DNA of 64,000 bases from JAFAXD01 sp035472475. Lineage in GTDB: Bacteria; Pseudomonadota; Alphaproteobacteria; Rhizobiales; Xanthobacteraceae. Positions within the stretch are counted from its first letter, which is position 1. The number at the start of each line of letters is the position of its first letter. The stretch covers positions 1 through 64,000 of the forward strand of contig DATIPA010000256.1 of assembly GCA_035472475.1 (NCBI GenBank), in the 5' to 3' direction. Shown here one piece after another: positions 22,950 to 30,797 of this stretch. Made by a program: the position numbers and the translations under genes. The notes under the pieces are model-generated. The model saw only the letters and a program-made list of their open reading frames with translations. It had not been told where the DNA came from and searched no databases.

Positions 22950-24824
22950 ATGGTGAGCACCGGGCCCCTCGATCTCCGCACCCAGGTTGACCGCGATCTA
23001 GCCGGCGTTCCGCGCGGCGACGAGCTCACCACAGCCGCGGCGACGCTGCTCCAGCGGAACAACCTGCGGTCCCAGCCACCGACCTACGCTCCGCAGCAGG
23101 CGAGCGGCGAGACCTTGGCGCTCCGTTGGGGCGACCTCCAGCAGCGTCACCCCGAATGGCGCGGCGACTACTGGGCGGAGTGCCGGGCGCTCTACGCCGG
23201 CGGTGAACGCCTGCTCGCCGATCCCGAGGTGATGAAGCGGCTGTTCCCGCAACACCTATACGAGGACGCACAGGTCTACAAGGCGCGACAGCAGCGGGCG
23301 CATTACTTCCCCTATCCGGGGACCATCATCGACCACATGCTCGCCGGGCTGGGCACCGACCCGCTCACGGTCAGCTTCCACGACGTGGACGACGATGGGA
23401 CCGTCGAGGACATGCCGCCCGAGGCCGAGTGGTGGGCCGAGTGGGTCTCCGACGTCACCGACGAGGCGGAGCAGCCCAGCGACTACGGCTTGGCGCCCAA
23501 GACGGATAGCGATTCGGACGAGGATGACGACGAGGGCGGCAAGCCGCTTCACGACTTCCTCGTCGAGGTGCTGCGCGAGAGCCTGCAAACCCGGTGCGCG
23601 TGGGTGCTCGCCGACCTACCCCAGGCCGACCCGGATGCGGTGATCGACAGCCAGCTCGCCGCCGAGCAGAGCGGGCTCAACGATCCCTACCTGTGCATCG
23701 TGCCGGCCGAGCAGGTGATCGACTGGCGGTGCGACGAGCGCGGGCGGCTGGAGTGGGTGCTGATGCTGGTGATCACGCAGCCCCGCGCCACGCCCCGCGA
23801 CCGGCGCGGGAACCTGCTCCACACCTACACGCTCTGGACCCGGGACATCTGGGCCCGATACGACGTGCCCGTGGACCCGCGCCAGCCGCCGCACGAGAGC
23901 GTCGAGTTCAAGCCGGCCGAGATGGGAGAGCACGGGTTCGGCCGCGTTCCCTTCGAGCGGCTCGAGCTCCCCGACGGGCTCTACGCGATGGGCAAGCTCC
24001 ACAGCCTGGCCCGCGAGCACTTCAACAAGCGCTGCGCGATGGGGTGGGCCGAGTACAAGGCCCTGTTCTCGATCCTCTACGAGTTCATGGGCGGCGCAGA
24101 GGAAGATCTGCCGACCGCTGGCCCGGCGGGCGATCCAGATCGCGCCACGAACCAGATCCGCGGCCAGGGCTACACGCAGCAGCGCCAGGCCAAGGACCGC
24201 GCCGAGTACGTGGGGCCCGGCTCGGATGCGTTCGTCGCCGCGCGCGAGTCCTGCAACGACGCGATGCGCGAGATGCATCGCGTGATGTTCTCGATGGCCC
24301 TCAGCGCGAACATGGACTCGAAAGCGCTCAACCGCTCGGCCGAGAGCAAGGGCAAGGACGAGGCCAGCACGTCGATCTTGCTCGACGCGTTCGGCAAGAT
24401 GCTGATCAAGTTCGCCCGGCGCTTGCTCGTGCTCGCCTCCCTCGGTCGGCAGGAGGCCGTGCCGCACGCGGAGATCAGCGGGCTCGAGGACTTCGACGTC
24501 GAGAGCGTGACCGCGGCAATCAACGAGGCCGTGGCGTTCTTCGCGGGCATCCCACAGCATTCGATGCTCGTCAAGGAGCTGGCGCTCGCCAAGGTGTACA
24601 GCGCCTACCTCAGCGGGCTGACCCCCGAGCAGACCGAGGTGATGCGCCAGCAGATCCGCGACGGGCTCAGCATGGAGGAGATGCAGGCCCAGCAGCTCGC
24701 CGGCATGGGGGCGCAGGGCGGCGTGGGGCCGGATGGGCAAGCACCCAAGGGCGAGCCTGGCGCACCGGGCCGACCGGATAATCCGGCACCGGGGCCGCCG
24801 AAGGCCAAGCCGCCGGGCACTTGA
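22950..24824 (+). CDS. Portal protein (DUF4055-like)
   Basis: 624 residues from ATG 22950, placed 5 bases after TAGGAT 22939-22944 (GTG 22953 is an alternative). N-terminal half has HYFPYPGTIIDHMLAGL, WVLADLPQAD and CIVPAEQVIDWRCDERG; the clip/wing part includes GRVPFERLELPDGLYAMGKL and the central helix ends LNRSAESKGKDEAS. This is the layout of DUF4055-type portals. The dodecameric portal forms the DNA channel. Pro/Gly-rich tail after residue 590. Confidence 0.8.
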   Translation: MVSTGPLDLRTQVDRDLAGVPRGDELTTAAATLLQRNNLRSQPPTYAPQQASGETLALRWGDLQQRHPEWRGDYWAECRALYAGGERLLADPEVMKRLFPQHLYEDAQVYKARQQRAHYFPYPGTIIDHMLAGLGTDPLTVSFHDVDDDGTVEDMPPEAEWWAEWVSDVTDEAEQPSDYGLAPKTDSDSDEDDDEGGKPLHDFLVEVLRESLQTRCAWVLADLPQADPDAVIDSQLAAEQSGLNDPYLCIVPAEQVIDWRCDERGRLEWVLMLVITQPRATPRDRRGNLLHTYTLWTRDIWARYDVPVDPRQPPHESVEFKPAEMGEHGFGRVPFERLELPDGLYAMGKLHSLAREHFNKRCAMGWAEYKALFSILYEFMGGAEEDLPTAGPAGDPDRATNQIRGQGYTQQRQAKDRAEYVGPGSDAFVAARESCNDAMREMHRVMFSMALSANMDSKALNRSAESKGKDEASTSILLDAFGKMLIKFARRLLVLASLGRQEAVPHAEISGLEDFDVESVTAAINEAVAFFAGIPQHSMLVKELALAKVYSAYLSGLTPEQTEVMRQQIRDGLSMEEMQAQQLAGMGAQGGVGPDGQAPKGEPGAPGRPDNPAPGPPKAKPPGT

Positions 24825-24855
24825 CGCTGTCATGTAGTCGTGCTACAAACGTGAC
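24821..24855 (+). promoter_or_regulatory. Leaderless promoter with perfect operator
   Basis: TTGACG (24821-24826) overlapping the portal stop, 17-base spacer, TACAAA (24844-24849), 6 bases to ATG 24856. Operator GTAGTCGTGCTAC 24834-24846, the same 13 bases as at 3882. Confidence 0.75.
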
Positions 24856-25258
24856 ATGGCAACCAAGGATCTGTCATGGCGACCCGTCTCTCGCGGCGAG
24901 ATCTTCTGCTCTCCGGCATGTGGTCGCGGATGCACAAAGGCCGAACATGCTGCCGCGATTACCAGAGCGGCGATGATGTGCGAGCTGCTTGGCCGTGGAT
25001 GGAAGCCCAGGGTCTGGGAAAATCTCGGCTGGCACTGCGAGGCAATTTCGCGTTGCGGCCGACTCAAGGTCTCAGGCGGCAAGGCTGACATCGTCGGGCG
25101 CAAGCTACCTCGCGTTCCTCGGCGACGCTAGCAGTTCAGGCGGACGATGGGCCGAGCATGGCAAGACCGCCAAGGCGGCAGTTCGCAAGGTCATCACGCG
25201 CGGTGAGGCCGAGCGCGCCTACATCGACAGTCTACTCCGCGATCTTCCTGACGTCTGA
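24856..25258 (+). pseudogene. Small Cys-rich gene with a +1 frameshift
   Basis: From leaderless ATG 24856 the first frame (stop 25129-25131) encodes IFCSPACGRGCTKAEHAAAI and RGWKPRVWENLGWHCEAISR, like small phage/bacterial proteins I recall that continue with a strand, GRW and a helix. That continuation is found in the +1 frame: SYLAFLGDASSSGGRWAEHG and AVRKVITRGEAERAYIDSLL, ending 25258, with no start codon of its own. One frameshift between about 25075 and 25100 would restore about 133 residues. Mutation, sequencing error or programmed +1 shift are all possible; as read, a 91-residue product is made. Confidence 0.55.
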
Positions 25259-25270
25259 TACCCTCGTGCG
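25259..25270 (+). promoter_or_regulatory. -10-like box with leaderless spacing
   Basis: TACCCT (25259-25264) followed by 6 bases and GTG 25271. The geometry matches the other leaderless starts, but no -35 is recognisable, so this may be chance. Confidence 0.3.
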
Positions 25271-26692
25271 GTGATCCCGCGCCCCGAGCAAGTCGACGCG
25301 ATCCGCCGGCTCGTGCGCGAGTCGGCGACCGCCGTGGATGCACTGGTCCCCACGGCGCTCCGCTCGGTCATACCGGCGCTGGTCCAGGCACGCGATGAGC
25401 TCCGCAGCGACCTGCAGAGCTGGCTCGCGACCGCGAAGAACGGGGCGGACCGCTTCACCGCCGCCGACAAGCAGGGCGCACTGCGGGCGCTCGAGGGGGC
25501 GCTCGAACGCGTCGCCGACCTGCAACCGGCCATGGCATCCGCGCTCGCCGCTCAGCGCCGCGCCACCGGCCCGCTCGCGATCCACAATCTCGACAACGAG
25601 ATCCGCCGGCTCAGCGCGATCTTCGGTGGTGGCGTGCCGACGATCCCGAACATCAAGGCGGCGGCAATCCTGGCGCAGGGCGACAAGCTGCTGTGGAAGC
25701 GGCACGAGACCTCGGCGCGGCGCTACGCGGGCGCGATCGGCAAGGACATCAAGCACTTGCTCGCGGTTGGCGTGGCCAAGGGCGAGACGTTCGACCAGCT
25801 CGTGAACCGGCTGCGGCGCATCGACCACGGCGGGCGCACGGCGCGGCCGATCGATCCGAGCGCGGATGCCGGCGACATCGCGAACGGGTTGGCCGGCCGG
25901 TACCGCTGGTGGGCCGAGCGGCTCGTCCGGACCGAGGGGATGAACACCTACAACGTGATGCACGACGAGAGCATCGCGTACGCGAACGAGAACCGGCCCG
26001 ACGGCGACGAGGAGTACCTCCGACGGTGGGACTCCTCGATGGACGGCCGAGTCTGCTACGAGTGTGCGTCGCTCGACGGCACCGTGACCACGATGGATGG
26101 GACGTTCAAGGGCGGGATCTCGGCACCGCCGCTGCATCCATGTTGTCGTTGCGTCGTCCTCGCCTGGCTGCGTCGCTGGGGCGGCATGAAGGGCGAGACC
26201 ATGCCGAAGGGCGAGGTGCCGACGCCAGGGCCAGCGCGCGCGGCACCGCCGAAGCCCGGCAAGGAGCCGGAGGCGCCGGCGGGGTTCACGGCCCCCGAGG
26301 GCAAGAAGGTCAAGGATGGCATACCCGAGCGCAGGGACATTCGTGTGAAGGAGGTCTATCGCGTTCCAGCGGCCGAGATCGCTGATCGGCTAATCGCATT
26401 GCCCGGCGGCGGCCAGGACGAGGTCAGGATGGAGAGCATTCGCAAGGCCTACGCCAAGGGCGTCAAGCTGCCCCCTGTCAAGCTGGCGATGACCACGGAT
26501 GGCCAACTCTACGTCAACGACGGCAGGCACCGACTGCTCGTGGCCATCGAGCAGGGGCGCGATGTCCTTCTCACGCTCGGCAAGGCAGCGCGCGGGTCCG
26601 AGGTCGGAGCGGTTCGTCTGGTACCAGTTATCGGATCCGGATCGGTCAAGCGCGCGATTGCGGCGATCGATCGCTTGCTCGGTCGTCCGTGA
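25271..26692 (+). CDS. MuF-type head protein fused to a ParB/Srx-like domain
   Basis: 473 residues from GTG 25271. Residues 190-300 hold the Mu F/SPP1 gp7 core: GRYRWWAERLVRTEGMNTYN, RRWDSSMDGRVCYECASLDG and PPLHPCCRCVVLAW. After a Pro/Lys linker, residues 350-430 form a ParB/sulfiredoxin-like unit: IRVKEVYRVPAAEIADRL, VKLPPVKLAMTTDGQLYVND, GRHRLLVAIEQGRDVLL. MuF proteins sit in the head beside the portal; C-terminal additions on them are known as polymorphic-toxin or effector domains ejected with DNA. The ParB-like domain could be a nuclease/ATPase effector or a DNA-binding part. Confidence 0.75.
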   Translation: MIPRPEQVDAIRRLVRESATAVDALVPTALRSVIPALVQARDELRSDLQSWLATAKNGADRFTAADKQGALRALEGALERVADLQPAMASALAAQRRATGPLAIHNLDNEIRRLSAIFGGGVPTIPNIKAAAILAQGDKLLWKRHETSARRYAGAIGKDIKHLLAVGVAKGETFDQLVNRLRRIDHGGRTARPIDPSADAGDIANGLAGRYRWWAERLVRTEGMNTYNVMHDESIAYANENRPDGDEEYLRRWDSSMDGRVCYECASLDGTVTTMDGTFKGGISAPPLHPCCRCVVLAWLRRWGGMKGETMPKGEVPTPGPARAAPPKPGKEPEAPAGFTAPEGKKVKDGIPERRDIRVKEVYRVPAAEIADRLIALPGGGQDEVRMESIRKAYAKGVKLPPVKLAMTTDGQLYVNDGRHRLLVAIEQGRDVLLTLGKAARGSEVGAVRLVPVIGSGSVKRAIAAIDRLLGRP

Positions 26693-26701
26693 ACTCACCC
26701 C

Positions 26702-26736
26702 TTGACATGAGATCGTAGCGGTTCTACAAACTAGGC
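26702..26736 (+). promoter_or_regulatory. Consensus leaderless promoter with perfect operator
   Basis: TTGACA (26702-26707), 17-base spacer, TACAAA (26725-26730), 6 bases to ATG 26737. Operator GTAGCGGTTCTAC 26715-26727. Confidence 0.78.
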
Positions 26737-27246
26737 ATGCCCAACACCGATCTCAATCCGATCGCTCAGCTCCATGTCGCCCGCCGGAACCGCCTCGCCT
26801 GCATCGTCGGGGCGATCCCCGGCATTGTGCCCATCGGCACCTACCGCCTGGGCCATTCCGAGCTGACCTCGTGGGACCCGAGTGTGGACCCGAAGGCTTG
26901 GGCGGCGTATGCGGGGCTGGCGTTTTCGCTCCTCACGGTCGTATCATGGGCCGCGAGCGCGTTCGCCACGCAGAATCGACTGGAGACTGCCATCAAGGCG
27001 CTCGGGTTCACCGTCCTCGTGGAGACGCTGATGATGACCTCGTCGAGCTCGGTGCTGTCGATCGGATGCCTCGTGCTGCTGGTCGTGGTCAACGCGGTGG
27101 CGAACGGCTGTCGGCTCGCAGTTCGCGCAGCGGCCGAGGTCGCGCCGACGGTCGCTGAGGTCGTGCCGATGGCGGCGCCCAGCAGGAAGAAGATCGGCCG
27201 CCGCTATCGAGCTGCGCGCCCGCCTGTGCTCACTGTGGCGCGATAG
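26737..27246 (+). CDS. Multi-pass membrane protein
   Basis: 169 residues, leaderless. Three to four hydrophobic segments: LACIVGAIPGIVPIGTY, AYAGLAFSLLTVVSWAASAF, ALGFTVLVETLMM and IGCLVLLVVVNAVANG, then an Ala/Pro/Arg-rich cytoplasmic tail. Begins ARRNRLACIVG. A membrane protein under early-type control inside the head operon could serve superinfection exclusion or host takeover; not provable here. Confidence 0.6.
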   Translation: MPNTDLNPIAQLHVARRNRLACIVGAIPGIVPIGTYRLGHSELTSWDPSVDPKAWAAYAGLAFSLLTVVSWAASAFATQNRLETAIKALGFTVLVETLMMTSSSSVLSIGCLVLLVVVNAVANGCRLAVRAAAEVAPTVAEVVPMAAPSRKKIGRRYRAARPPVLTVAR

Positions 27247-27292
27247 CTCCTTTGATTTGCTTGCTCGAAAGGTGGCGAACAGGCATGATCAG

Positions 27293-27309
27293 TTAGGAGC
27301 ACTACAAAT
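27293..27309 (+). promoter_or_regulatory. Operator-like site and -10 box before the scaffold gene
   Basis: TTAGGAGCACTAC (27293-27305, one mismatch to GTAG-N5-CTAC) with TACAAA 27303-27308 touching ATG 27310. AGGAG at 27295-27299 is also a normal ribosome site for that ATG, so the motif serves or resembles both. No clear -35. 27247-27292 holds nothing recognised. Confidence 0.4.
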
Positions 27310-28140
27310 ATGGCACCCAAGAAGAAACCAGACGATGATGGCGGCGAGGGTGATGGCGATGGGCCGTTCACCGCCGAGCAGCTCGAGGCGCTCGGTACGA
27401 TCGTCAACGGCGCGGTGGGCGATCACCTCAAGCGCAAGCTGCCCGCGATCGTCGAGGGCTCGATCAAGAAGCCCCTGCAGGAGATCCGCGAGCTACTTGC
27501 TGGTAAGCAAGGCGCGGGCGAGGGTGACGAGACGGGCGAGGAGACCGAGGAGACCGAGGATCCGCCGGAACCCCGCCAGCGCGCAGGCAAGGCCAACGGC
27601 CAGCGACGCCAGGCCGCGCAGCCGGACCCGGCGATCGCGCAGATGGCGAAGAAGCTCGCGAAGGTCGAGGCCGAGCGCGCTGCCGAGAAAGCTGAGCGCG
27701 ATCAGGAGCGAGCCGCCGCACGCAACGAGAAGCGCGATGGCTCGCTGCGCGAGCTGCTCGGCGCGGCCGGCGTCGACCCGAACCGGCTCCGCGGTGCGGT
27801 CGCGGTGCTGCGCGAGTCGACGAAGTATGACGACAAGAACAACGAGTGGCTGATCGCGGCCGGTGATGAGGAATTCGACCTCGCGGCCGGCGTCAACCAG
27901 TTCGTGGCGACCGACGAGGGGAAGGCGTACCTGGCTCCGCAGCAGGGCCGGCAGCAAGGCAACGGGCAGCCTGCGGTTCGCAGCGGCGCCGGGACCCGCA
28001 CGGGCGGGACGGTCCAGCGCGGGGCGGGGCGGCCGGTGACCAGCGCAGCGGATGCGAAGTCGGCGAACCGGCAGCAGGCGGCAGCGGCACTGCAAGCGGC
28101 CGTGGGGGACCTGCTCGGCGGTAACGTTCCGCTGGGCTAA
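27310..28140 (+). CDS. Capsid scaffold protein
   Basis: 276 residues from ATG 27310 (AGGAG upstream). Acidic, Gly/Lys-rich start, helical 24-60, a long charged coiled coil (IAQMAKKLAKVEAERAAEKA) and a C-terminal Gln/Ala/Gly-rich tail. Composition and place directly before the major capsid gene are typical of scaffolds that direct procapsid assembly. No protease domain is visible. Confidence 0.75.
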   Translation: MAPKKKPDDDGGEGDGDGPFTAEQLEALGTIVNGAVGDHLKRKLPAIVEGSIKKPLQEIRELLAGKQGAGEGDETGEETEETEDPPEPRQRAGKANGQRRQAAQPDPAIAQMAKKLAKVEAERAAEKAERDQERAAARNEKRDGSLRELLGAAGVDPNRLRGAVAVLRESTKYDDKNNEWLIAAGDEEFDLAAGVNQFVATDEGKAYLAPQQGRQQGNGQPAVRSGAGTRTGGTVQRGAGRPVTSAADAKSANRQQAAAALQAAVGDLLGGNVPLG

Positions 28141-28379
28141 CGAATACCAGCCAGCGTATACCAGCCGCGCAACGCGATGCGATGGTAGCGCGCGATTGTC
28201 ATTAGGCGATCCTCGGTGGCATTCGTGTCGAACTTGCGTTCGACAACCCCCGGTGGCAGCGAGCGACTCTTGGTCTCGATGACCAGAAGTCCCTCGGCGC
28301 GGAGCGCTGCCACTAGCTCATCGGCGCGCCCGTCCGTGGTCTGAAAGTTGATCGTGGCGATTGAGTTCATGTTCGTCAT
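28137..28379 (-). CDS. Minus-strand single gene (early-type insert 1)
   Basis: 80 residues reading from ATG 28379 to 28137, convergent with the scaffold gene and overlapping its stop by 4 bases. Start taken at the ATG 7 bases after the -10; two further in-frame ATGs lie inside the promoter. Alpha/beta: SIATINFQTTDGRADELVAA, GLLVIETKSRSLPPGVV, RYHRIALRGWYTL. Some resemblance to small regulators with an ACT-like layout, but no family recognised. First of seven operator-bearing minus-strand inserts in the late region. Confidence 0.6.
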   Translation of the reverse strand: MTNMNSIATINFQTTDGRADELVAALRAEGLLVIETKSRSLPPGVVERKFDTNATEDRLMTIARYHRIALRGWYTLAGIR

Positions 28380-28414
28380 GAACATGAACATAGCACCGCT
28401 ACAAACTAGCGCAA
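28380..28414 (-). promoter_or_regulatory. Minus-strand leaderless promoter with operator
   Basis: Read on the minus strand: TTGCGC (28414-28409), 16-base spacer, TATGTT (28392-28387), 7 bases to ATG 28379. Operator GTAGCGGTGCTAT (28402-28390), one mismatch. Confidence 0.7.
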
Positions 28415-28582
28415 GGGGAAATCGACCAGGACCGAAGAAACGCGTAGGTGTGGTTCGCCGACCGTTTCCGCACCGCAGGGCCGACCCGTAACCAGGGACC
28501 GTTTCGAGGGTCGTTTAACGGACTATGGCATCTCGGGATTCCACCCCGGGCCGCGGCGAACCACCGCGACTGTAACATGGGC
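28415..28582. other. Non-coding stretch upstream of the capsid promoter
   Basis: No gene supported. Contains a direct repeat GACCGTTTC (near 28460 and 28497) and a weak stem GACC/GGTC (28497-28500/28509-28512) followed by GTTTAA, which could be a poor terminator for the scaffold operon. Otherwise nothing recognised. Confidence 0.35.
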
Positions 28583-28726
28583 TTGACCCGCGGCCGAGAC
28601 CGTGTATCGTAAGCCTCACTACCACATCGGCAAGGAGCGGCCGGTGTGGGAAGCCGACCGGGGAATACCCGGGACGAACGCAGCGCGGCGAAACCGCGCG
28701 TTCATCCCATCCCGGAGACGCTTCCC
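28583..28726 (+). promoter_or_regulatory. Major capsid promoter and structured 5' leader
   Basis: TTGACC (28583-28588), 16-base spacer, TATCGT (28605-28610); no GTAG operator. Unlike most promoters here it has a leader of about 110 bases with hairpins CCGGT/ACCGG (28641-28645/28657-28661), GGG-AATA-CCC (28661-28670) and GCGCGG-CGAAA-CCGCGC (28683-28699). AAGGAG at 28632 could drive an in-frame GTG 28646 that would extend the capsid protein by 27 residues. Confidence 0.55.
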
Positions 28727-29788
28727 ATGGCACTTGTTTCCTACAACAACGGCGCCCTCGCTCAGATCGCGAACAGCCTGACGACGATCTTCGAGGACAG
28801 GATCGTCTCGCAGATCAATCGCGCGACCGTCCTCCTGCAGATCCTGCCATGCGGGCCGGGCTACACCGGCAAGAATATCAGCTGGGTGGCACGGTTCGGG
28901 ACCGCAGTGGGCGCTTCGACGGCCGAGGGCGCGACCGTCTCGACGTTCAACAACGACGACAAGATTCCGGCCACGCTGGAATTCGCTACCTACACCGATG
29001 CTTTCGGCGTCACGGGCCGCGCGCTGGCCTCGGCAATGGCGGCCGGCAACCCCGCCGAGCTGGCGAATTTGTTCTTGGACGAGTTGAACAACAGCACGGA
29101 GCGCCTGGCCAAGGGCGTGGCGATCGACTTGTACACCGGCTCCGGTGCCGCGAACGTGATCATGGGCCTCGTGGCCTCGTCGGGCGGGATCACGAACACC
29201 GGCACCTATGCGACGATCGATCGCGCGGTGCGCACGCAGTGGCAGGGCACCGTGATGAGCAATGGCGGTGTCGGCCGCGCGCTCACGTTCGACCTCATGA
29301 GGGAGATGCGGCGCCGGATCTACAATGCCTCGGGCGCCAAGCCCGACATCATCGTCACGACCAGCGAGCTCCACCAGAAGTACGGAACGCTGTTCGGCCA
29401 GCAGCGCCGGTGGGTCGCCGATGTGACGCTGCGCGGCAACAAGATCACGCTCGACGGCGGGTACTACGCGCTCGAGATGGATGGGATCCCGATCTTCGAG
29501 GACATCGACTGCCCCACGGGCAAGATGCTGTTCCTGAACAGCAACTTCATCAACGTCTTCCAGCTGCCCGACGGCGTGTCCGCGGTCAACCAGTCGATGG
29601 CGATGATCGGAATCAGCGGCTCCCCCGAGGAGCAGCTGGGCGCGCCGACCGCGAAGCTGACCGCCCGCATCAACCCGCTCGGCCGCGACGGCGATCAGTA
29701 CAAGTTCCAGCTGATCATCTACCCGCAGCTGAGGGTCAAGCGCCCGAACACCTGCGGCGTGATCGTGGACCTCGACGCCACGCTGTAG
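28727..29788 (+). CDS. Major capsid protein
   Basis: 353 residues from ATG 28727 (GGAG 9-12 bases upstream). Begins MALVSYNNGALAQIANSLTT, then GPGYTGKNISWVARFG, a long spine helix LANLFLDELNNSTERLAKGV, and the C-terminal GQQRRWVADVTLRGNKITLD and GGYYALEMDGIPIFEDID. This is the pattern of HK97-fold capsid proteins with E-loop and P-domain. Follows the scaffold gene and has its own strong promoter. A GTG at 28646 is a possible alternative start. Confidence 0.85.
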   Translation: MALVSYNNGALAQIANSLTTIFEDRIVSQINRATVLLQILPCGPGYTGKNISWVARFGTAVGASTAEGATVSTFNNDDKIPATLEFATYTDAFGVTGRALASAMAAGNPAELANLFLDELNNSTERLAKGVAIDLYTGSGAANVIMGLVASSGGITNTGTYATIDRAVRTQWQGTVMSNGGVGRALTFDLMREMRRRIYNASGAKPDIIVTTSELHQKYGTLFGQQRRWVADVTLRGNKITLDGGYYALEMDGIPIFEDIDCPTGKMLFLNSNFINVFQLPDGVSAVNQSMAMIGISGSPEEQLGAPTAKLTARINPLGRDGDQYKFQLIIYPQLRVKRPNTCGVIVDLDATL

Positions 29789-29833
29789 CGCCACCGGCCC
29801 GCGGGGGGATTGCGCCACCTCGCAGGCTGAACA

Positions 29834-29861
29834 CCATGGCGCTGGCACGGGAGCGCCATGG
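29834..29861 (+). promoter_or_regulatory. Perfect 10-bp inverted repeat over a start codon
   Basis: CCATGGCGCT (29834-29843) and AGCGCCATGG (29852-29861) are perfect complements around an 8-base loop. The right arm contains ATG 29858 of the next gene, and its GGGAG ribosome site (29849-29853) spans the loop and stem edge, so the RNA hairpin would mask initiation. A decoy ATG lies in the left arm. 29789-29833 holds nothing else recognised. Confidence 0.55.
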
Positions 29862-30493
29862 CATACGCACAGCAGGAATACGACGCCGAGCGGGACGATG
29901 GACTTGCGGCAGAAGTCCAGGTCGTCAACGTCTCACCGTTCGTTGCTCGGTTCGAGATCGGCACGATGCCCGGGACCAGGGGTCGCAAGACCGAGCTCAA
30001 GCCCGGCGAGACGATGTATTTGCAGGCCGGGTACTGCCAGGACTTCATCGGCGAGAGCCTGCGTCCGGTGCGCGCGACTATCGAGTCGCTGACCGAACGG
30101 CACGCATGGGAAGGCCGCAACGCATGGGACAAGGACGGCAAGCCGTACTGGGCGGTCAAGCCGGGTCCGCAGCTGCCGATGGTCGTTACTGCCGCGAAGG
30201 CGCCCGAGATGCGCGCACGCTGGGCGGCGGCGATCGCCCAGCACAAGGCCGACGAGAACGCGCCGCTCCGCATGACTCTCCAGCGCCAGGACGGGACCGA
30301 CGTCGAGGTCCAGGCCGAGATCGCGCCCGCGCCGCGCCGCGCCGCGCCCGTAATGCAGGGCGGGATCGAGGCCGCGGATCCGGTCGTGATCGACGAACCG
30401 CCGCCGGACCACAACGACCCGCTCGATCTGCCGGTGGCGACTGCTCCGCCGCAGGCTCCGCCGTCGATCCCCAAGCGCGGGGGGCGGCAGTGA
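29858..30493 (+). CDS. Head-region protein, unknown
   Basis: 211 residues from ATG 29858, inside the hairpin described at 29834. N-terminal beta domain (EVQVVNVSPFVARFEIGTMP, TELKPGETMYLQAGYCQDF), then a charged middle and a Pro-rich tail. Position after the capsid gene suggests a virion or head-completion role. Confidence 0.5.
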   Translation: MAYAQQEYDAERDDGLAAEVQVVNVSPFVARFEIGTMPGTRGRKTELKPGETMYLQAGYCQDFIGESLRPVRATIESLTERHAWEGRNAWDKDGKPYWAVKPGPQLPMVVTAAKAPEMRARWAAAIAQHKADENAPLRMTLQRQDGTDVEVQAEIAPAPRRAAPVMQGGIEAADPVVIDEPPPDHNDPLDLPVATAPPQAPPSIPKRGGRQ

Positions 30494-30795
30494 TCGATCC
30501 GCAGGAACTCGCTGAAGTGCGGGGCAGGCGGATCGCTGCCGAATGTGAGCTGGCGGAAGCCAGTGACATCGAGGCACGCATGCTCGCTCGCATGGAAGAG
30601 CAGAACGGATCGCCGGACGCCACGCTCGAGGCGGCGGCTGAGCGCATGACCGCGTTGACCGGCCATCTCGCGCAGACACGCGGCGAGATCAAGCTCTTGC
30701 AGAGGCGCGATCAACAGGCGTGGGAGCAATCCGCCGCGGGTCGGCAGATCGCAGATGCCACCAAGGCATACCTCGATGGGAAGGCCATTCGTTAG
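30490..30795 (+). CDS. Coiled-coil head-region protein
   Basis: 101 residues from GTG 30490 (GTGA overlap). Fully helical (IDPQELAEVRGRRIAAECEL, MTALTGHLAQTRGEIKLLQR). Possibly a minor head or completion protein. Function unknown. Confidence 0.5.
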   Translation: MIDPQELAEVRGRRIAAECELAEASDIEARMLARMEEQNGSPDATLEAAAERMTALTGHLAQTRGEIKLLQRRDQQAWEQSAAGRQIADATKAYLDGKAIR

Positions 30796-30797
30796 CC

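Noticed and set aside
23616..24833. A 405-codon minus-strand frame opposite the portal
   Set aside because: His/Leu/Arg/Val-rich shadow of the portal codons; no supporting signal.
28497..28516. Intrinsic terminator after the scaffold operon
   Set aside because: The stem is only 4 bp and the following GTTTAA is not a U-run; listed only as a weak possibility.
28849..30489. Long forward frame through the capsid gene in another phase
   Set aside because: Gln/Arg/His-rich shadow of the capsid gene; only its final part (30490-30795) is a plausible gene.
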